DNA of 12,899 bases from DATJBC01 sp035515515 (lineage in GTDB: Bacteria; Actinomycetota; Acidimicrobiia; Acidimicrobiales; UBA8190): NCBI GenBank assembly GCA_035515515.1, contig DATJBC010000220.1:1-12899 (forward strand), read 5' to 3'. This document shows, one piece after another, positions 7,073 through 12,899 of this stretch; position 1 is the stretch's first letter, and each line of letters begins with the position of its first letter. The notes under the pieces were generated by a model that was given only the letters and a program-made list of their open reading frames with translations, was not told the origin of the DNA and did no database searches. Position numbers and translations under genes: made by a program.

Positions 7073-7094
7073 ATGTGGCCTGCGGGGGGCTTTG
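7059..7094 (+). terminator. Strong GC hairpin, intrinsic-terminator-like
   Basis: AGCCCCCCG (7059-7067) and CGGGGGGCT (7083-7091) are exact 9-bp complements with a 15-base loop, followed by TTTG (the last stem T is followed by two more). It is the strongest simple stem in the gene-poor region. The following T-run is short. The loop contains the ATG at 7073 that could start a small membrane protein, so it may instead regulate translation. Confidence 0.5.
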
Positions 7095-7261
7095 ACGCCA
7101 GTCCGTTCAGTCCCGCTGGAGAGGTCCAGGGGCTCTTCCGCTTCGCGATAGGAGCCAAGGGCCTGCGTGGGCGAAGACCTCCTTGGCCCGCCACCGTGGC
7201 CGCCGCGGTGATCATCGGCTTCGTCGTTGCCGTCTTCGTCGTGCTCTTGGTGACCCATTGA
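7073..7261 (+). CDS. Possible small C-terminally anchored membrane protein
   Basis: From ATG 7073 there are 62 residues ending in one clean hydrophobic segment (about 40-61, ATVAAAVIIGFVVAVFVVLLV) followed by THR-like short tail T-H and a stop. Codons of the hydrophobic part end almost entirely in G or C, as in the neighbouring real genes, whereas the first part is less typical. The opposite strand gives only an Arg/Pro-rich translation. The start is uncertain: the frame is open to GTG 6965 with a Lys/Arg/Pro-rich extension, GTG 7198 would give little more than the membrane helix, and no good Shine-Dalgarno precedes any of them. ATG 7073 also lies in the loop of the strong hairpin at 7059-7091. 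I recognise no family. Confidence 0.35.
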   Translation: MWPAGGFDASPFSPAGEVQGLFRFAIGAKGLRGRRPPWPATVAAAVIIGFVVAVFVVLLVTH

Positions 7262-7348
7262 ACCCCCAGGGCGGGCCCCGCCTCGTTGATCCGACACGCG
7301 ACCGGGTGCGCACGCCGAATTGGTTCGTGCCAGTGCCGTCGCGACTCC

Positions 7349-7552
7349 TCATCCGGTGTGGTGAGGTGCGGCAATCGCCCTCTCGCCCATGGAGGGCACA
7401 CGCCCCGTCGCCACCGCCGTCACCGGCCCCTCGGGCACGGGCGTGACCACGGCATGTTCCGGTCGCAGCTCTCGGTGCACGATGCGGCCGGGATCGCCCG
7501 GTACTGGGATGTCGGGTGAAGACAGCCCCACTGCCAAGGCCTGAGTCCGCAC
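7349..7552 (-). CDS. Possible small protein or gene remnant, unknown
   Basis: This minus-strand frame gives 67 residues from GTG 7552, which has AGGAA 7 bases upstream. Codons over the central part (RIVHRELRPEHAVVTPVP and the following EGPVTAVATGRVPSMGE) end mostly in G or C, and the composition is balanced, while the plus-strand frames here are His/Arg/Pro-rich as expected for antisense. No membrane segment or domain is recognised. It would be divergent from the SHOCT membrane protein gene with about 110 bp between starts, and convergent with the small membrane protein. It could also be the tail of a decayed gene. Confidence 0.3.
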   Translation of the reverse strand: MRTQALAVGLSSPDIPVPGDPGRIVHRELRPEHAVVTPVPEGPVTAVATGRVPSMGERAIAAPHHTG

Positions 7553-7636
7553 GCGACGTTCCTGACACGCCCGATATGACCTATGACCCTGGCGGTGCCA
7601 TCCCGAAGGCATGACACTTGATCTGAGGCAGCGTGT

Positions 7637-7658
7637 TGCCCTCCTGCAAGGAGGGGCA
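7637..7658 (+). promoter_or_regulatory. Hairpin that masks the Shine-Dalgarno sequence
   Basis: TGCC CTCC (7637-7644) pairs with GGAG (7650-7653) and, after one bulged G, GGCA (7655-7658), around a TGCAA loop. The paired strand includes AAGGAGG (7648-7654), the Shine-Dalgarno for the ATG at 7662. When folded, the ribosome site is hidden, which could lower translation or make it respond to temperature, a protein or an RNA. Confidence 0.5.
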
Positions 7659-7661
7659 GAA

Positions 7662-8303
7662 ATGACGCTCGTTGAACGGCGTGGCGAATCTAGCGTCAGG
7701 TCCAGTCTCGGCTACGCCTATCTGATGACGGCTGTCGCCGTCGGGTGCATCTGCGTCAGTGGGGTCTTTGGCAGCATCTTCAGCCCGGACTTCGTCAGCA
7801 CGTCGGGGACCGCCACCGGTTACGTCCAGCAGCACAGCCCGGTGGCGGCCTACTCAGGCTGGGTCTGGGATGCGATCGCCCTGGCGATGGTGCTGCCGGC
7901 GGCGATGCGGGGGATCCGCGCCAAGGTCACCGACCGAGTCCCCTGGACCGTGTTGGGCCTCGGCACAGGCGGAGTCTGGCTCGCCGTCATGTTCGTGAGC
8001 ATCTTCGCACCAGTCATGGTGAGCGGGACGGCCCCCTGGCTGACCTGGACCCCCCTGGGAGAGATCTTCGCCGTCATCGCCGGGATCATCCTGACGTACA
8101 TCCTCTGCAAGTTCGTGAAGATGACGTTCTTCCCGGCGGAGGTGCAGGCACCAGCTGAGCAGACCACTCGAGAGGTTGTTCCGGAGTTCACAGCCGGCGA
8201 ACCCGCGACGCGGTTGCGGCAGTTGGCCCAACTCCGTGACTCTGGGGTGATCACCGAGGCCGAGTTCCAGGCGAAGAAGGACGAACTGCTGACCCGCTTC
8301 TAG
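7662..8303 (+). CDS. Four-helix membrane protein with C-terminal SHOCT domain
   Basis: The 213-residue product has four hydrophobic segments at about 16-40, 64-84, 96-120 and 131-154, then a cytoplasmic tail with a SHOCT domain at about 181-213: LRQLAQLRDSGVITEAEFQAKKDELL, the short amphipathic helix pair common at the end of bacterial proteins and thought to aid oligomerisation. The loop at 41-62 between helices 1 and 2 is polar and probably external. I recognise no specific family for the membrane part. ATG 7662 is chosen over the in-frame ATG 7611 because a full AAGGAGG lies 7 bases upstream, while 7611 has only GAAGG one base away. It is apparently a single gene. The ribosome site is in a hairpin (see 7637-7658). 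Confidence 0.85.
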   Translation: MTLVERRGESSVRSSLGYAYLMTAVAVGCICVSGVFGSIFSPDFVSTSGTATGYVQQHSPVAAYSGWVWDAIALAMVLPAAMRGIRAKVTDRVPWTVLGLGTGGVWLAVMFVSIFAPVMVSGTAPWLTWTPLGEIFAVIAGIILTYILCKFVKMTFFPAEVQAPAEQTTREVVPEFTAGEPATRLRQLAQLRDSGVITEAEFQAKKDELLTRF

Positions 8304-8444
8304 CCGAATCGGCGTTGCCACGATCCTCAAGCGCACGTCACAAGTCCGCTCCGACGGCGGTCATCTGCTCATCGCCAACCCTGAGACCGCAACTCGTGGG
8401 GCGACGTCTCCCGCCACCTGCAGGGCTCGCCGGCGAGGCTTGCC

Positions 8445-8469
8445 ACCGGTCCGGCGAAAGCCGGCCGGT
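8445..8469 (+). ncRNA. Hairpin with GAAA tetraloop, unknown role
   Basis: ACCGG, a bulged T, then CCGGC (8445-8455) pairs with GCCGGCCGGT (8460-8469) around GAAA (8456-8459). A 10-bp GC stem capped by a GNRA tetraloop is a stable RNA motif. It lies 140 bases after the SHOCT gene and about 95 bases before the MarR gene. A 12-bp palindrome CTCGCCGGCGAG (8426-8437) precedes it. No T-run follows, so it is not a textbook terminator. It may end the upstream transcript or be part of an unknown RNA. The rest of 8304-8527 shows no gene. Confidence 0.35.
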
Positions 8470-8527
8470 TGCAGGCCGCTCTAGCACGACAGTCTCCACA
8501 CGGACCTTGAGTTTCCGGGGGCTCGGC

Positions 8528-8556
8528 TGGACCAAAGAACGTTGTAATGGTACAAC
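8528..8556 (+). promoter_or_regulatory. Candidate promoter of the marR-clc operon, leaderless
   Basis: TGGACC (8528-8533) and TACAAC (8551-8556) are separated by 17 bases; each matches the housekeeping -35 and -10 consensus at 4 of 6 positions. Transcription starting 7 bases after the -10 box falls on 8563, the first base of the GTG start of the MarR gene. No Shine-Dalgarno precedes that GTG, so the message is probably leaderless, which is common in actinobacteria. Confidence 0.5.
8541..8556. promoter_or_regulatory. Candidate MarR operator
   Basis: GTTGTA (8541-8546) and TACAAC (8551-8556) are exact reverse complements around ATGG. A TTGTA...TACAA dyad is a common operator shape for MarR-family dimers. 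Its right arm is the candidate -10 box, so binding would block RNA polymerase and give autorepression of the operon. Confidence 0.6.
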
Positions 8557-8562
8557 ATCTGT

Positions 8563-9045
8563 GTGCCTACCACTCGTTCGGCAACAACACCGGCAGAGTT
8601 GAGCGACGCCGTTCTGAGCGCCAGCCGGGTACTGGTAGCCGTCGCCGCCCGGTCACTCGCCGAGCACGAGGACGAGGTGTCGATCTCGCAGTACCGCGCC
8701 CTGGTCCTCCTGGCCTCGCGCGGACCGCAGCGACCGGTGGACCTGGCTGAAGCGCTCGCCATCGACCCGTCGACGGCGACCCGCCTCTGTGATCGCTTGG
8801 TCCACAAGCGCCTCATCTCCCGGCGCCGCCAGGGTGCCGATCGAAGGGAGGTGCGCCTCGACCTGACCGCTCGGGGACAGCAACTCGTCGAGAGCGTCAC
8901 TGCCCGACGCCGCCTCGAGATCGAACGTGTCCTCAAAACGATCCCGGCCAGCGAGCGCCCCGGTCTCGCCCGCGCCTTCGCCTTGTTCGCGGCGCATGCC
9001 GGGGAAATCCCCGAGGCCCAATGGCCCCGCAGTTGGGAACTCTGA
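8563..9045 (+). CDS. MarR-family transcriptional regulator
   Basis: The 160-residue product is a MarR-type winged helix-turn-helix protein. After the first dimerisation helix (about 11-35) comes SISQYRALVLLASRGPQRPVDL (40-61), recognition helix DPSTATRLCDRLVHKRLISR (68-87), and the wing GADRREVRLDLTARG (91-105), with the conserved Asp-Arg-Arg at the wing. C-terminal helices complete the dimer interface. There is no Cys pair typical of redox-sensing OhrR (only Cys76), so a small-molecule or phenolic ligand is more likely than peroxide. GTG 8563 is the start; it lies 6 bases after the candidate operator and has no Shine-Dalgarno. The ClC gene follows after 16 bp, so it probably regulates its own operon. 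Ligand unknown. Confidence 0.92.
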   Translation: MPTTRSATTPAELSDAVLSASRVLVAVAARSLAEHEDEVSISQYRALVLLASRGPQRPVDLAEALAIDPSTATRLCDRLVHKRLISRRRQGADRREVRLDLTARGQQLVESVTARRRLEIERVLKTIPASERPGLARAFALFAAHAGEIPEAQWPRSWEL

Positions 9046-9061
9046 GCCGTGAAGAACCAGT

Positions 9062-11164
9062 ATGAGTGACCCGGCCAAGTCGGCAAGAGCCGAAGTCGCC
9101 CCCGAGTCTGACGGCGCCCCGCCCGAAGCGGTGCTGAACGCCGTCCCCGGGCCTCTTGGTCGATCATCTCTCCGGGCGCTGTCCGGGTGGCTGCGGGCCT
9201 CACGCCTCGGTCTCGTCACCATGGCGGTGGTGGTGGGGGTCGGTGCCGGCTTCGGCGCCGTGGGTTTCCGATGGTTGATCTTCGCCCTCACCTGGCTGGC
9301 GACCGCCCACCAGCAGTTCGGCCAACAGGGCCGGATCGGGAGTGCCCATCTCCCCTTCCTCGGGATCTGGTTCCTCCTCCTCGTCCCCGTGATCGGCGGA
9401 CTGCTCTACGGGCCGCTCATCGAGCGCTTCGCGCCCGAAGCGCGGGGACACGGGGTGCCCGAGGTCATGCTGGCGGTGGCCGAGAACGGCGGTCGGATCC
9501 GCCCACCGGTGACGATCGTCAAAGCTCTGGCATCGGCCATCTGTATCGCTGTCGGCGGCTCGGTTGGGCGTGAGGGGCCGATCGTCCAGATCGGCTCAGC
9601 CTTCGCGTCCTCTTTGGGACAGTTCGTCCGGATGTCCGAGACCAGGCTGCGCATGATCGTGGCCTGCGGAGCAGCCGCCGGCATCTCAGCGACCTTCAAC
9701 GCACCGATCACCGGGCTCTTCTTCGGCTTCGAGATCATCCTCCGCGAGTTCTCCCTCGACGCCCTGTTCGCCACCATCCTCGCCTCCGTGGCCGGCGATC
9801 TCGTCAGTCAGGCATTCTTCGGATCGGCCCCGTTCTTCTCGAGCATCCCCCACGACCTGTCGGTGCACCATGACTACACCTACCTCCTGCTCGCCCTGCT
9901 GGGCGTGGCTGCCGCACTGGTGGGCTACGGGTTCAAGACGGTGCTCTACAAGCTCGAGGACCTGGGCGACGTGGTGTGGAAGGGTCGACCCGAGTGGGCC
10001 CGTCCGGCGGTCGGTGGTCTGGCCCTCGGGGCTGTGCTCCTGGCCCTCCCCCAGATGTACGGCGTCGGCTACCCGGTCCTGGACAAGGCGGTATCCGGGC
10101 ACATCGTGCTGTGGTTACTGCTCGTCTTGATGGTGGGAAAGATCCTCGCCGTCAGCCTGACGCTGTCGATCGGCGGCTCGGGGGGCATCTTCGCTCCCTC
10201 GCTCTTCACCGGCGCCATGGGCGGCATGGCCTTCGGGATCGTCGTCCAGCACCTGTTCGGCTCGATCGTGAGCTCGCCGGCCATCTTCGGGGTCGTCGCC
10301 ATGGGGGCAGTGTTCGGGGCGGCGGCCCAAGCCCCCCTCACGGCCATCGCCAGCGTCGTCGAGATGACGGGCAACTTCACGCTGATCGTGCCTGTCATGC
10401 TGTCTGTTGGGATCGCCACCGCCCTGTCGAAGCGCCTCAGCCACGGCAGCATCTATACGACCAAGCTCCTGCGCCGCGGCATCGACATCGAGCGGGTGAA
10501 GGCGACCAACGTGCTCCAGCTCCTCACCGTCTCTGATGCCATGTTGCCCATCGCCCCCTACGAGAACGAACGCGAATCGTCCTCGAAGGAAGAGGGTGCT
10601 CCCCTCCGTGGGCCTGTCACCCCTGAGACGTGGGCAGAGGTTGCGGGAACGGTCTTGCAGAGCCGCAAGCCACAGGCCATCTTCTCCGACGAGACGCTCG
10701 AACAGGCCCTGCGCCAGCTGGTTCTCTACGGGCGCGTCGGCCTCCCCGTACTCTCCCCGGACGGCCAGCATCTGCGCGGCTGGGTGACCCGGCACAACGT
10801 CCTTTCGGTTCTGGCCGACAGGGTCGGTTCCTCGGCTCGGGACGCCGAGCGGGGCACCGCCGCCTCAGAGTTCTACGAAGAAGATCCGCAGTCGAGAGCC
10901 CACGTCCCCCGAAACCCGCTCGACGGCTACGAGACGGTCGAGATCACCATGCGACCAGGTGCTCCGGGCATCGGTCGGCGGATCGACCAGATCGACTGGC
11001 CGCCGGGCGCCATCGTCGTGGCCGTGAGCCAGGGACGAGAGCTCCTGGCGCCGAAGCGCGATGTCGAGCTCCGCAGCGGAGAGCGGGTGATCGTCCTCGC
11101 CCCCACGGCAGATGCGTCCGGTCTCGCCCTGGAGGCGATCGCCGATCAGGACCACGGAGGCTGA
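9062..11164 (+). CDS. ClC-family chloride transporter with CBS-like and TrkA-C domains
   Basis: The 700-residue product has a full ClC membrane domain (about 45-475). Its anion-pathway motifs are GHGVPEV (129-135, where ClC-ec1 has GSGIP), GREGPIVQIG (169-178) with gating Glu171, and GSGGIFAPSLFTGA (372-385). Tyr465 aligns with the central Tyr445 of ClC-ec1. By alignment at FNAPITGLFFGFEII (212-226), Glu224 matches E202, but the internal proton glutamate E203 is Ile225. After the membrane part come a CBS-like region (about 488-588, its first half degenerate with a charged insert at 500-515) and a TrkA-C/RCK-C domain (about 622-681), both cytoplasmic regulatory modules. It should move Cl- or another anion across the inner membrane; whether it is a proton-coupled exchanger is uncertain. 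ATG 9062 has a weak ribosome site; coupling to marR, 16 bp upstream, is likely. Confidence 0.92.
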   Translation: MSDPAKSARAEVAPESDGAPPEAVLNAVPGPLGRSSLRALSGWLRASRLGLVTMAVVVGVGAGFGAVGFRWLIFALTWLATAHQQFGQQGRIGSAHLPFLGIWFLLLVPVIGGLLYGPLIERFAPEARGHGVPEVMLAVAENGGRIRPPVTIVKALASAICIAVGGSVGREGPIVQIGSAFASSLGQFVRMSETRLRMIVACGAAAGISATFNAPITGLFFGFEIILREFSLDALFATILASVAGDLVSQAFFGSAPFFSSIPHDLSVHHDYTYLLLALLGVAAALVGYGFKTVLYKLEDLGDVVWKGRPEWARPAVGGLALGAVLLALPQMYGVGYPVLDKAVSGHIVLWLLLVLMVGKILAVSLTLSIGGSGGIFAPSLFTGAMGGMAFGIVVQHLFGSIVSSPAIFGVVAMGAVFGAAAQAPLTAIASVVEMTGNFTLIVPVMLSVGIATALSKRLSHGSIYTTKLLRRGIDIERVKATNVLQLLTVSDAMLPIAPYENERESSSKEEGAPLRGPVTPETWAEVAGTVLQSRKPQAIFSDETLEQALRQLVLYGRVGLPVLSPDGQHLRGWVTRHNVLSVLADRVGSSARDAERGTAASEFYEEDPQSRAHVPRNPLDGYETVEITMRPGAPGIGRRIDQIDWPPGAIVVAVSQGRELLAPKRDVELRSGERVIVLAPTADASGLALEAIADQDHGG

Positions 11165-11170
11165 ATCCCG

Positions 11171-12079
11171 GTGCCCGTTTCGGCGATTGCCACGTTCGGC
11201 CTGACCAAGTTCTACGGGCACAACCGCGGTATCGAGGACCTCTCGATCAGCGTGGAGCGCGGCGAGGTCTTCGGCTTCCTCGGACCCAATGGTGCCGGCA
11301 AGTCGACGACGATCCGGGCGCTCATGGGGCTGCAGCGTGCGACCAGGGGTCGGGCCAGCATCCTCGGGTTCGACACCTGGTCCGAGGGCGTCGAGGTCCA
11401 CCGCCGCGTCGGCTACCTGCCCGGCGAGCTCGCCCTGTTCGACCGCATGACCGGCCGCCCGCACGTCGAGTGGGTCGCCCGGGCCCGGGGCGTGGACGTG
11501 TCGAAAGACCTGGCCGTCCTGGTGGAGCGACTCGAGGTGGTCCTCGACCGCCCGGTGGGGCAGCTGTCCAAGGGGAACCGGCAAAAGATCGGGATCGTGC
11601 TCGCGGTCATGCACCGGCCCGACCTCCTCGTCCTCGACGAACCCTCCTCGGGTCTCGACCCGCTCATGCAGCAGACGTTTCACGAGCTCTTGCGCGAAGT
11701 GGCCGCCGAAGGGCGCACGGTGTTCCTCTCGTCGCATGAGCTCGACGAGGTGCAGCGGGTCGCCGACCGGGTGGCCATCGTGAAAGAAGGGCACTTGGTG
11801 CTGACCGATTCGGTCGACCACCTGCGAGCCACCGCCCCGCAGACGATCGAGCTGGATTTCCGGGCTCCGGTCGACCCGAGGCGCTTCGAGTCGATCGAAG
11901 GAGTGCAGCAGGTGCGCGCGGAGGGCACTCGGATAGCCCTCGAGCTCACCGGGGCGATCGGTCCCCTTCTCCGGCTGGTCGCCGAGCTCGATCCCGTGGA
12001 CCTCGTCGCCCGCAAGGCCGATCTCGACGAGCTGTTCCTCCAGTACTACCGCTCTGAGGAGCCGGTCCATGCGCCTTGA
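11171..12079 (+). CDS. ABC transporter ATP-binding protein
   Basis: The 302-residue product has Walker A GPNGAGKST (38-46), signature LSKGNRQK (132-139), Walker B LLVLDEP (152-158) with Glu157, D-loop SGLDP and switch His189 (SSHELDEV). The Q-loop region reads GYLPGELALFDRMTG (81-95) without the usual Gln, and the signature has Lys-Gly-Asn in place of Gly-Gly-Gln; both occur in ABC-2 exporter ATPases of this type. A C-terminal domain (about 222-292) ends in KADLDELFLQYY, typical of this group. It energises the downstream permease. GTG 11171 follows GGAGG at 11156-11160, and only 6 bp separate it from the ClC stop. It overlaps the permease start by 11 bp. Export of a toxic compound or a lipid is likely; the substrate is unknown. 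Confidence 0.92.
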   Translation: MPVSAIATFGLTKFYGHNRGIEDLSISVERGEVFGFLGPNGAGKSTTIRALMGLQRATRGRASILGFDTWSEGVEVHRRVGYLPGELALFDRMTGRPHVEWVARARGVDVSKDLAVLVERLEVVLDRPVGQLSKGNRQKIGIVLAVMHRPDLLVLDEPSSGLDPLMQQTFHELLREVAAEGRTVFLSSHELDEVQRVADRVAIVKEGHLVLTDSVDHLRATAPQTIELDFRAPVDPRRFESIEGVQQVRAEGTRIALELTGAIGPLLRLVAELDPVDLVARKADLDELFLQYYRSEEPVHAP

Positions 12080-12857
12080 GGTCGTCCGCCTCGAGCTCTG
12101 GGCGCGCCGTCGGTCCACTGTCGGATACGCCCTCGGCATGGGGCTCTACGCCTTCGTCATCGTCGCCCTCTACCCGTCGTTCCAGCACGACACGAGCCTC
12201 GACAAGCTCACGAAGAGCGCTCCCACCCTGTCGGCGCTCTTCGGCGCCATCGGGGCGCTCACCTCGCCGACCGGATGGCTCGACGCCAACATCTACCAGA
12301 ACTTCTTCCCGTTGATGATGCTCCTGCTCGCCATTGGCTACGGTGCCTCGACGATCGCCGGACGGGACGAGGAGGGATCGTTGGCCTTGGTGGCGACTCT
12401 TCCCATCGCCCGGGGCCGGATCGTGGGCCAAAAGGTGCTCTCCATGATTGTCCAGGCCCTCGCGTTGACGTCGGTCGTGGCCGTGGTGGTCGTGGTCGGC
12501 CGGTCCTTCCACCTGTCGCTATCCGTCGGGCACGTGGTCGAGGCTTCGCTGGCCACGCTTCTCCTGGGTCTCGATCTGGGGCTGTTCACCATGGCCGTCG
12601 GGGCGCGGACCCGGAGCAGGGGCACCGCCCTCGGGGTCGGATCGGCCGTGGCGGCGGCGTCCTACCTTGTGAGCTCGCTCGCCCCCGTCGTGGCATGGAT
12701 CCGCCCGGCGCGCTTCGCCTCGCTCTTCTACTGGTCCGTCGGCAACGGTCAGTTGTCGACTGGGCTCACCCTCATCGATGCCGCTGTACTCGTCCTCGTG
12801 GCCGCGGCGACCGGCACGGCGGCAATTCGGGCCTTCGCCCACATGGACCTCAACTGA
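12069..12857 (+). CDS. ABC-2 type transporter permease
   Basis: The 262-residue product has about six membrane segments (around 19-36, 78-98, 124-144, 158-177, 186-208 and 235-255). The motif GRDEEGSLALVATLPIARGRIVGQK (98-122) is the ABC-2 cytoplasmic coupling element, where E-E-G-S/T and P-x-x-R contact the ATPase. A polar external loop lies at about 36-76. ATG 12069 overlaps the ATPase end by 11 bp and has GAGGAG at 12056-12061, so the two are translationally coupled. It forms the exporter with the preceding ATPase, probably as a 2+2 complex. Nothing in the sequence names the substrate. Confidence 0.9.
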   Translation: MRLEVVRLELWARRRSTVGYALGMGLYAFVIVALYPSFQHDTSLDKLTKSAPTLSALFGAIGALTSPTGWLDANIYQNFFPLMMLLLAIGYGASTIAGRDEEGSLALVATLPIARGRIVGQKVLSMIVQALALTSVVAVVVVVGRSFHLSLSVGHVVEASLATLLLGLDLGLFTMAVGARTRSRGTALGVGSAVAAASYLVSSLAPVVAWIRPARFASLFYWSVGNGQLSTGLTLIDAAVLVLVAAATGTAAIRAFAHMDLN

Positions 12858-12875
12858 GGAAGCCAGCAGGGCGGT

Positions 12876-12899
12876 GTGACGGTGAGCCGGCCTGTAGGC
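12876..12899 (+). CDS. Possible start of a further operon gene, cut by window edge
   Basis: Nineteen bases after the permease stop, a GTG at 12876 opens a frame (MTVSRPVG) that is still open at the edge. There is a weak GC-rich ribosome site (GGAAG at 12858-12862, CAGGGCGG at 12867-12874). Eight codons are too few to identify anything; it may be a second permease or nothing. Confidence 0.2.

Noticed and set aside
6125..7297. Long minus-strand frame through the SnoaL-like gene and gene-poor region
   Set aside because: It has no recognisable domain, poor composition, and overlaps the well-supported SnoaL-like gene.
10865..12139. Long minus-strand frame opposite the ABC ATPase gene
   Set aside because: The plus strand has all ABC motifs; the antisense translation is His/Asp/Arg-rich with no domain.
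1..12899. Mobile elements, CRISPR arrays, tRNA or rRNA
   Set aside because: I saw no transposase or integrase motifs, regularly spaced repeats, tRNA-like cloverleaf or rRNA sequence on either strand.

Overview
The window is GC-rich, double-stranded-coding chromosomal DNA with frequent GTG starts, G/C-ending codons and short intergenic gaps. Together with a DUF2510 membrane protein, a DrrA/DrrB-type exporter and an Ala/Arg-rich coiled-coil protein this points to an actinobacterium; Acidimicrobiia would fit, but that placement is an inference from gene style only. There is no rRNA, tRNA, transposase, phage gene or CRISPR array. It looks like ordinary chromosome with several small regulatory structures.

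Layout. (1) 1-846, minus strand: the N-terminal 282 codons of a DUF2510 membrane protein, running off the left edge. (2) 1046-2823, plus: a CorA-type divalent cation transporter followed 17 bp later by an unrecognised Ala/Arg-rich protein with a C-terminal coiled coil. (3) 2832-4696, minus: a DrrAB-like ABC exporter (ATPase then permease, ATGA overlap), converging on region 2 with an 8-bp gap. (4) 4697-5134: a 438-bp divergent intergenic region with a perfect hairpin and an ECF41/SigJ-like promoter candidate. (5) 5135-6048: an AhpD/carboxymuconolactone-decarboxylase-like protein (plus) converging on a DUF985 cupin (minus). (6) 6344-6760: a SnoaL-like protein. (7) 6761-7661: a gene-poor stretch holding a strong terminator-like hairpin and two possible small genes. 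(8) 7662-8303: a four-helix membrane protein with a C-terminal SHOCT domain, whose Shine-Dalgarno sequence lies in a hairpin. (9) 8563-12857, plus: a tight MarR - ClC - ABC ATPase - ABC-2 permease cluster.

The most coherent unit is region 9. A MarR regulator, apparently read from a leaderless GTG message whose -10 box lies inside a MarR-style palindrome, precedes a ClC anion transporter fused to CBS-like and TrkA-C domains, then an ABC exporter pair. Spacings of 16, 6 and -11 bp imply one transcript. I infer a ligand-derepressed efflux and ion-homeostasis operon; the ligand is unknown. The other notable signal is the ECF41-type promoter candidate before the AhpD-like gene, because ECF41 sigma factors are known to control genes of this class, yet no sigma factor gene is in the window.
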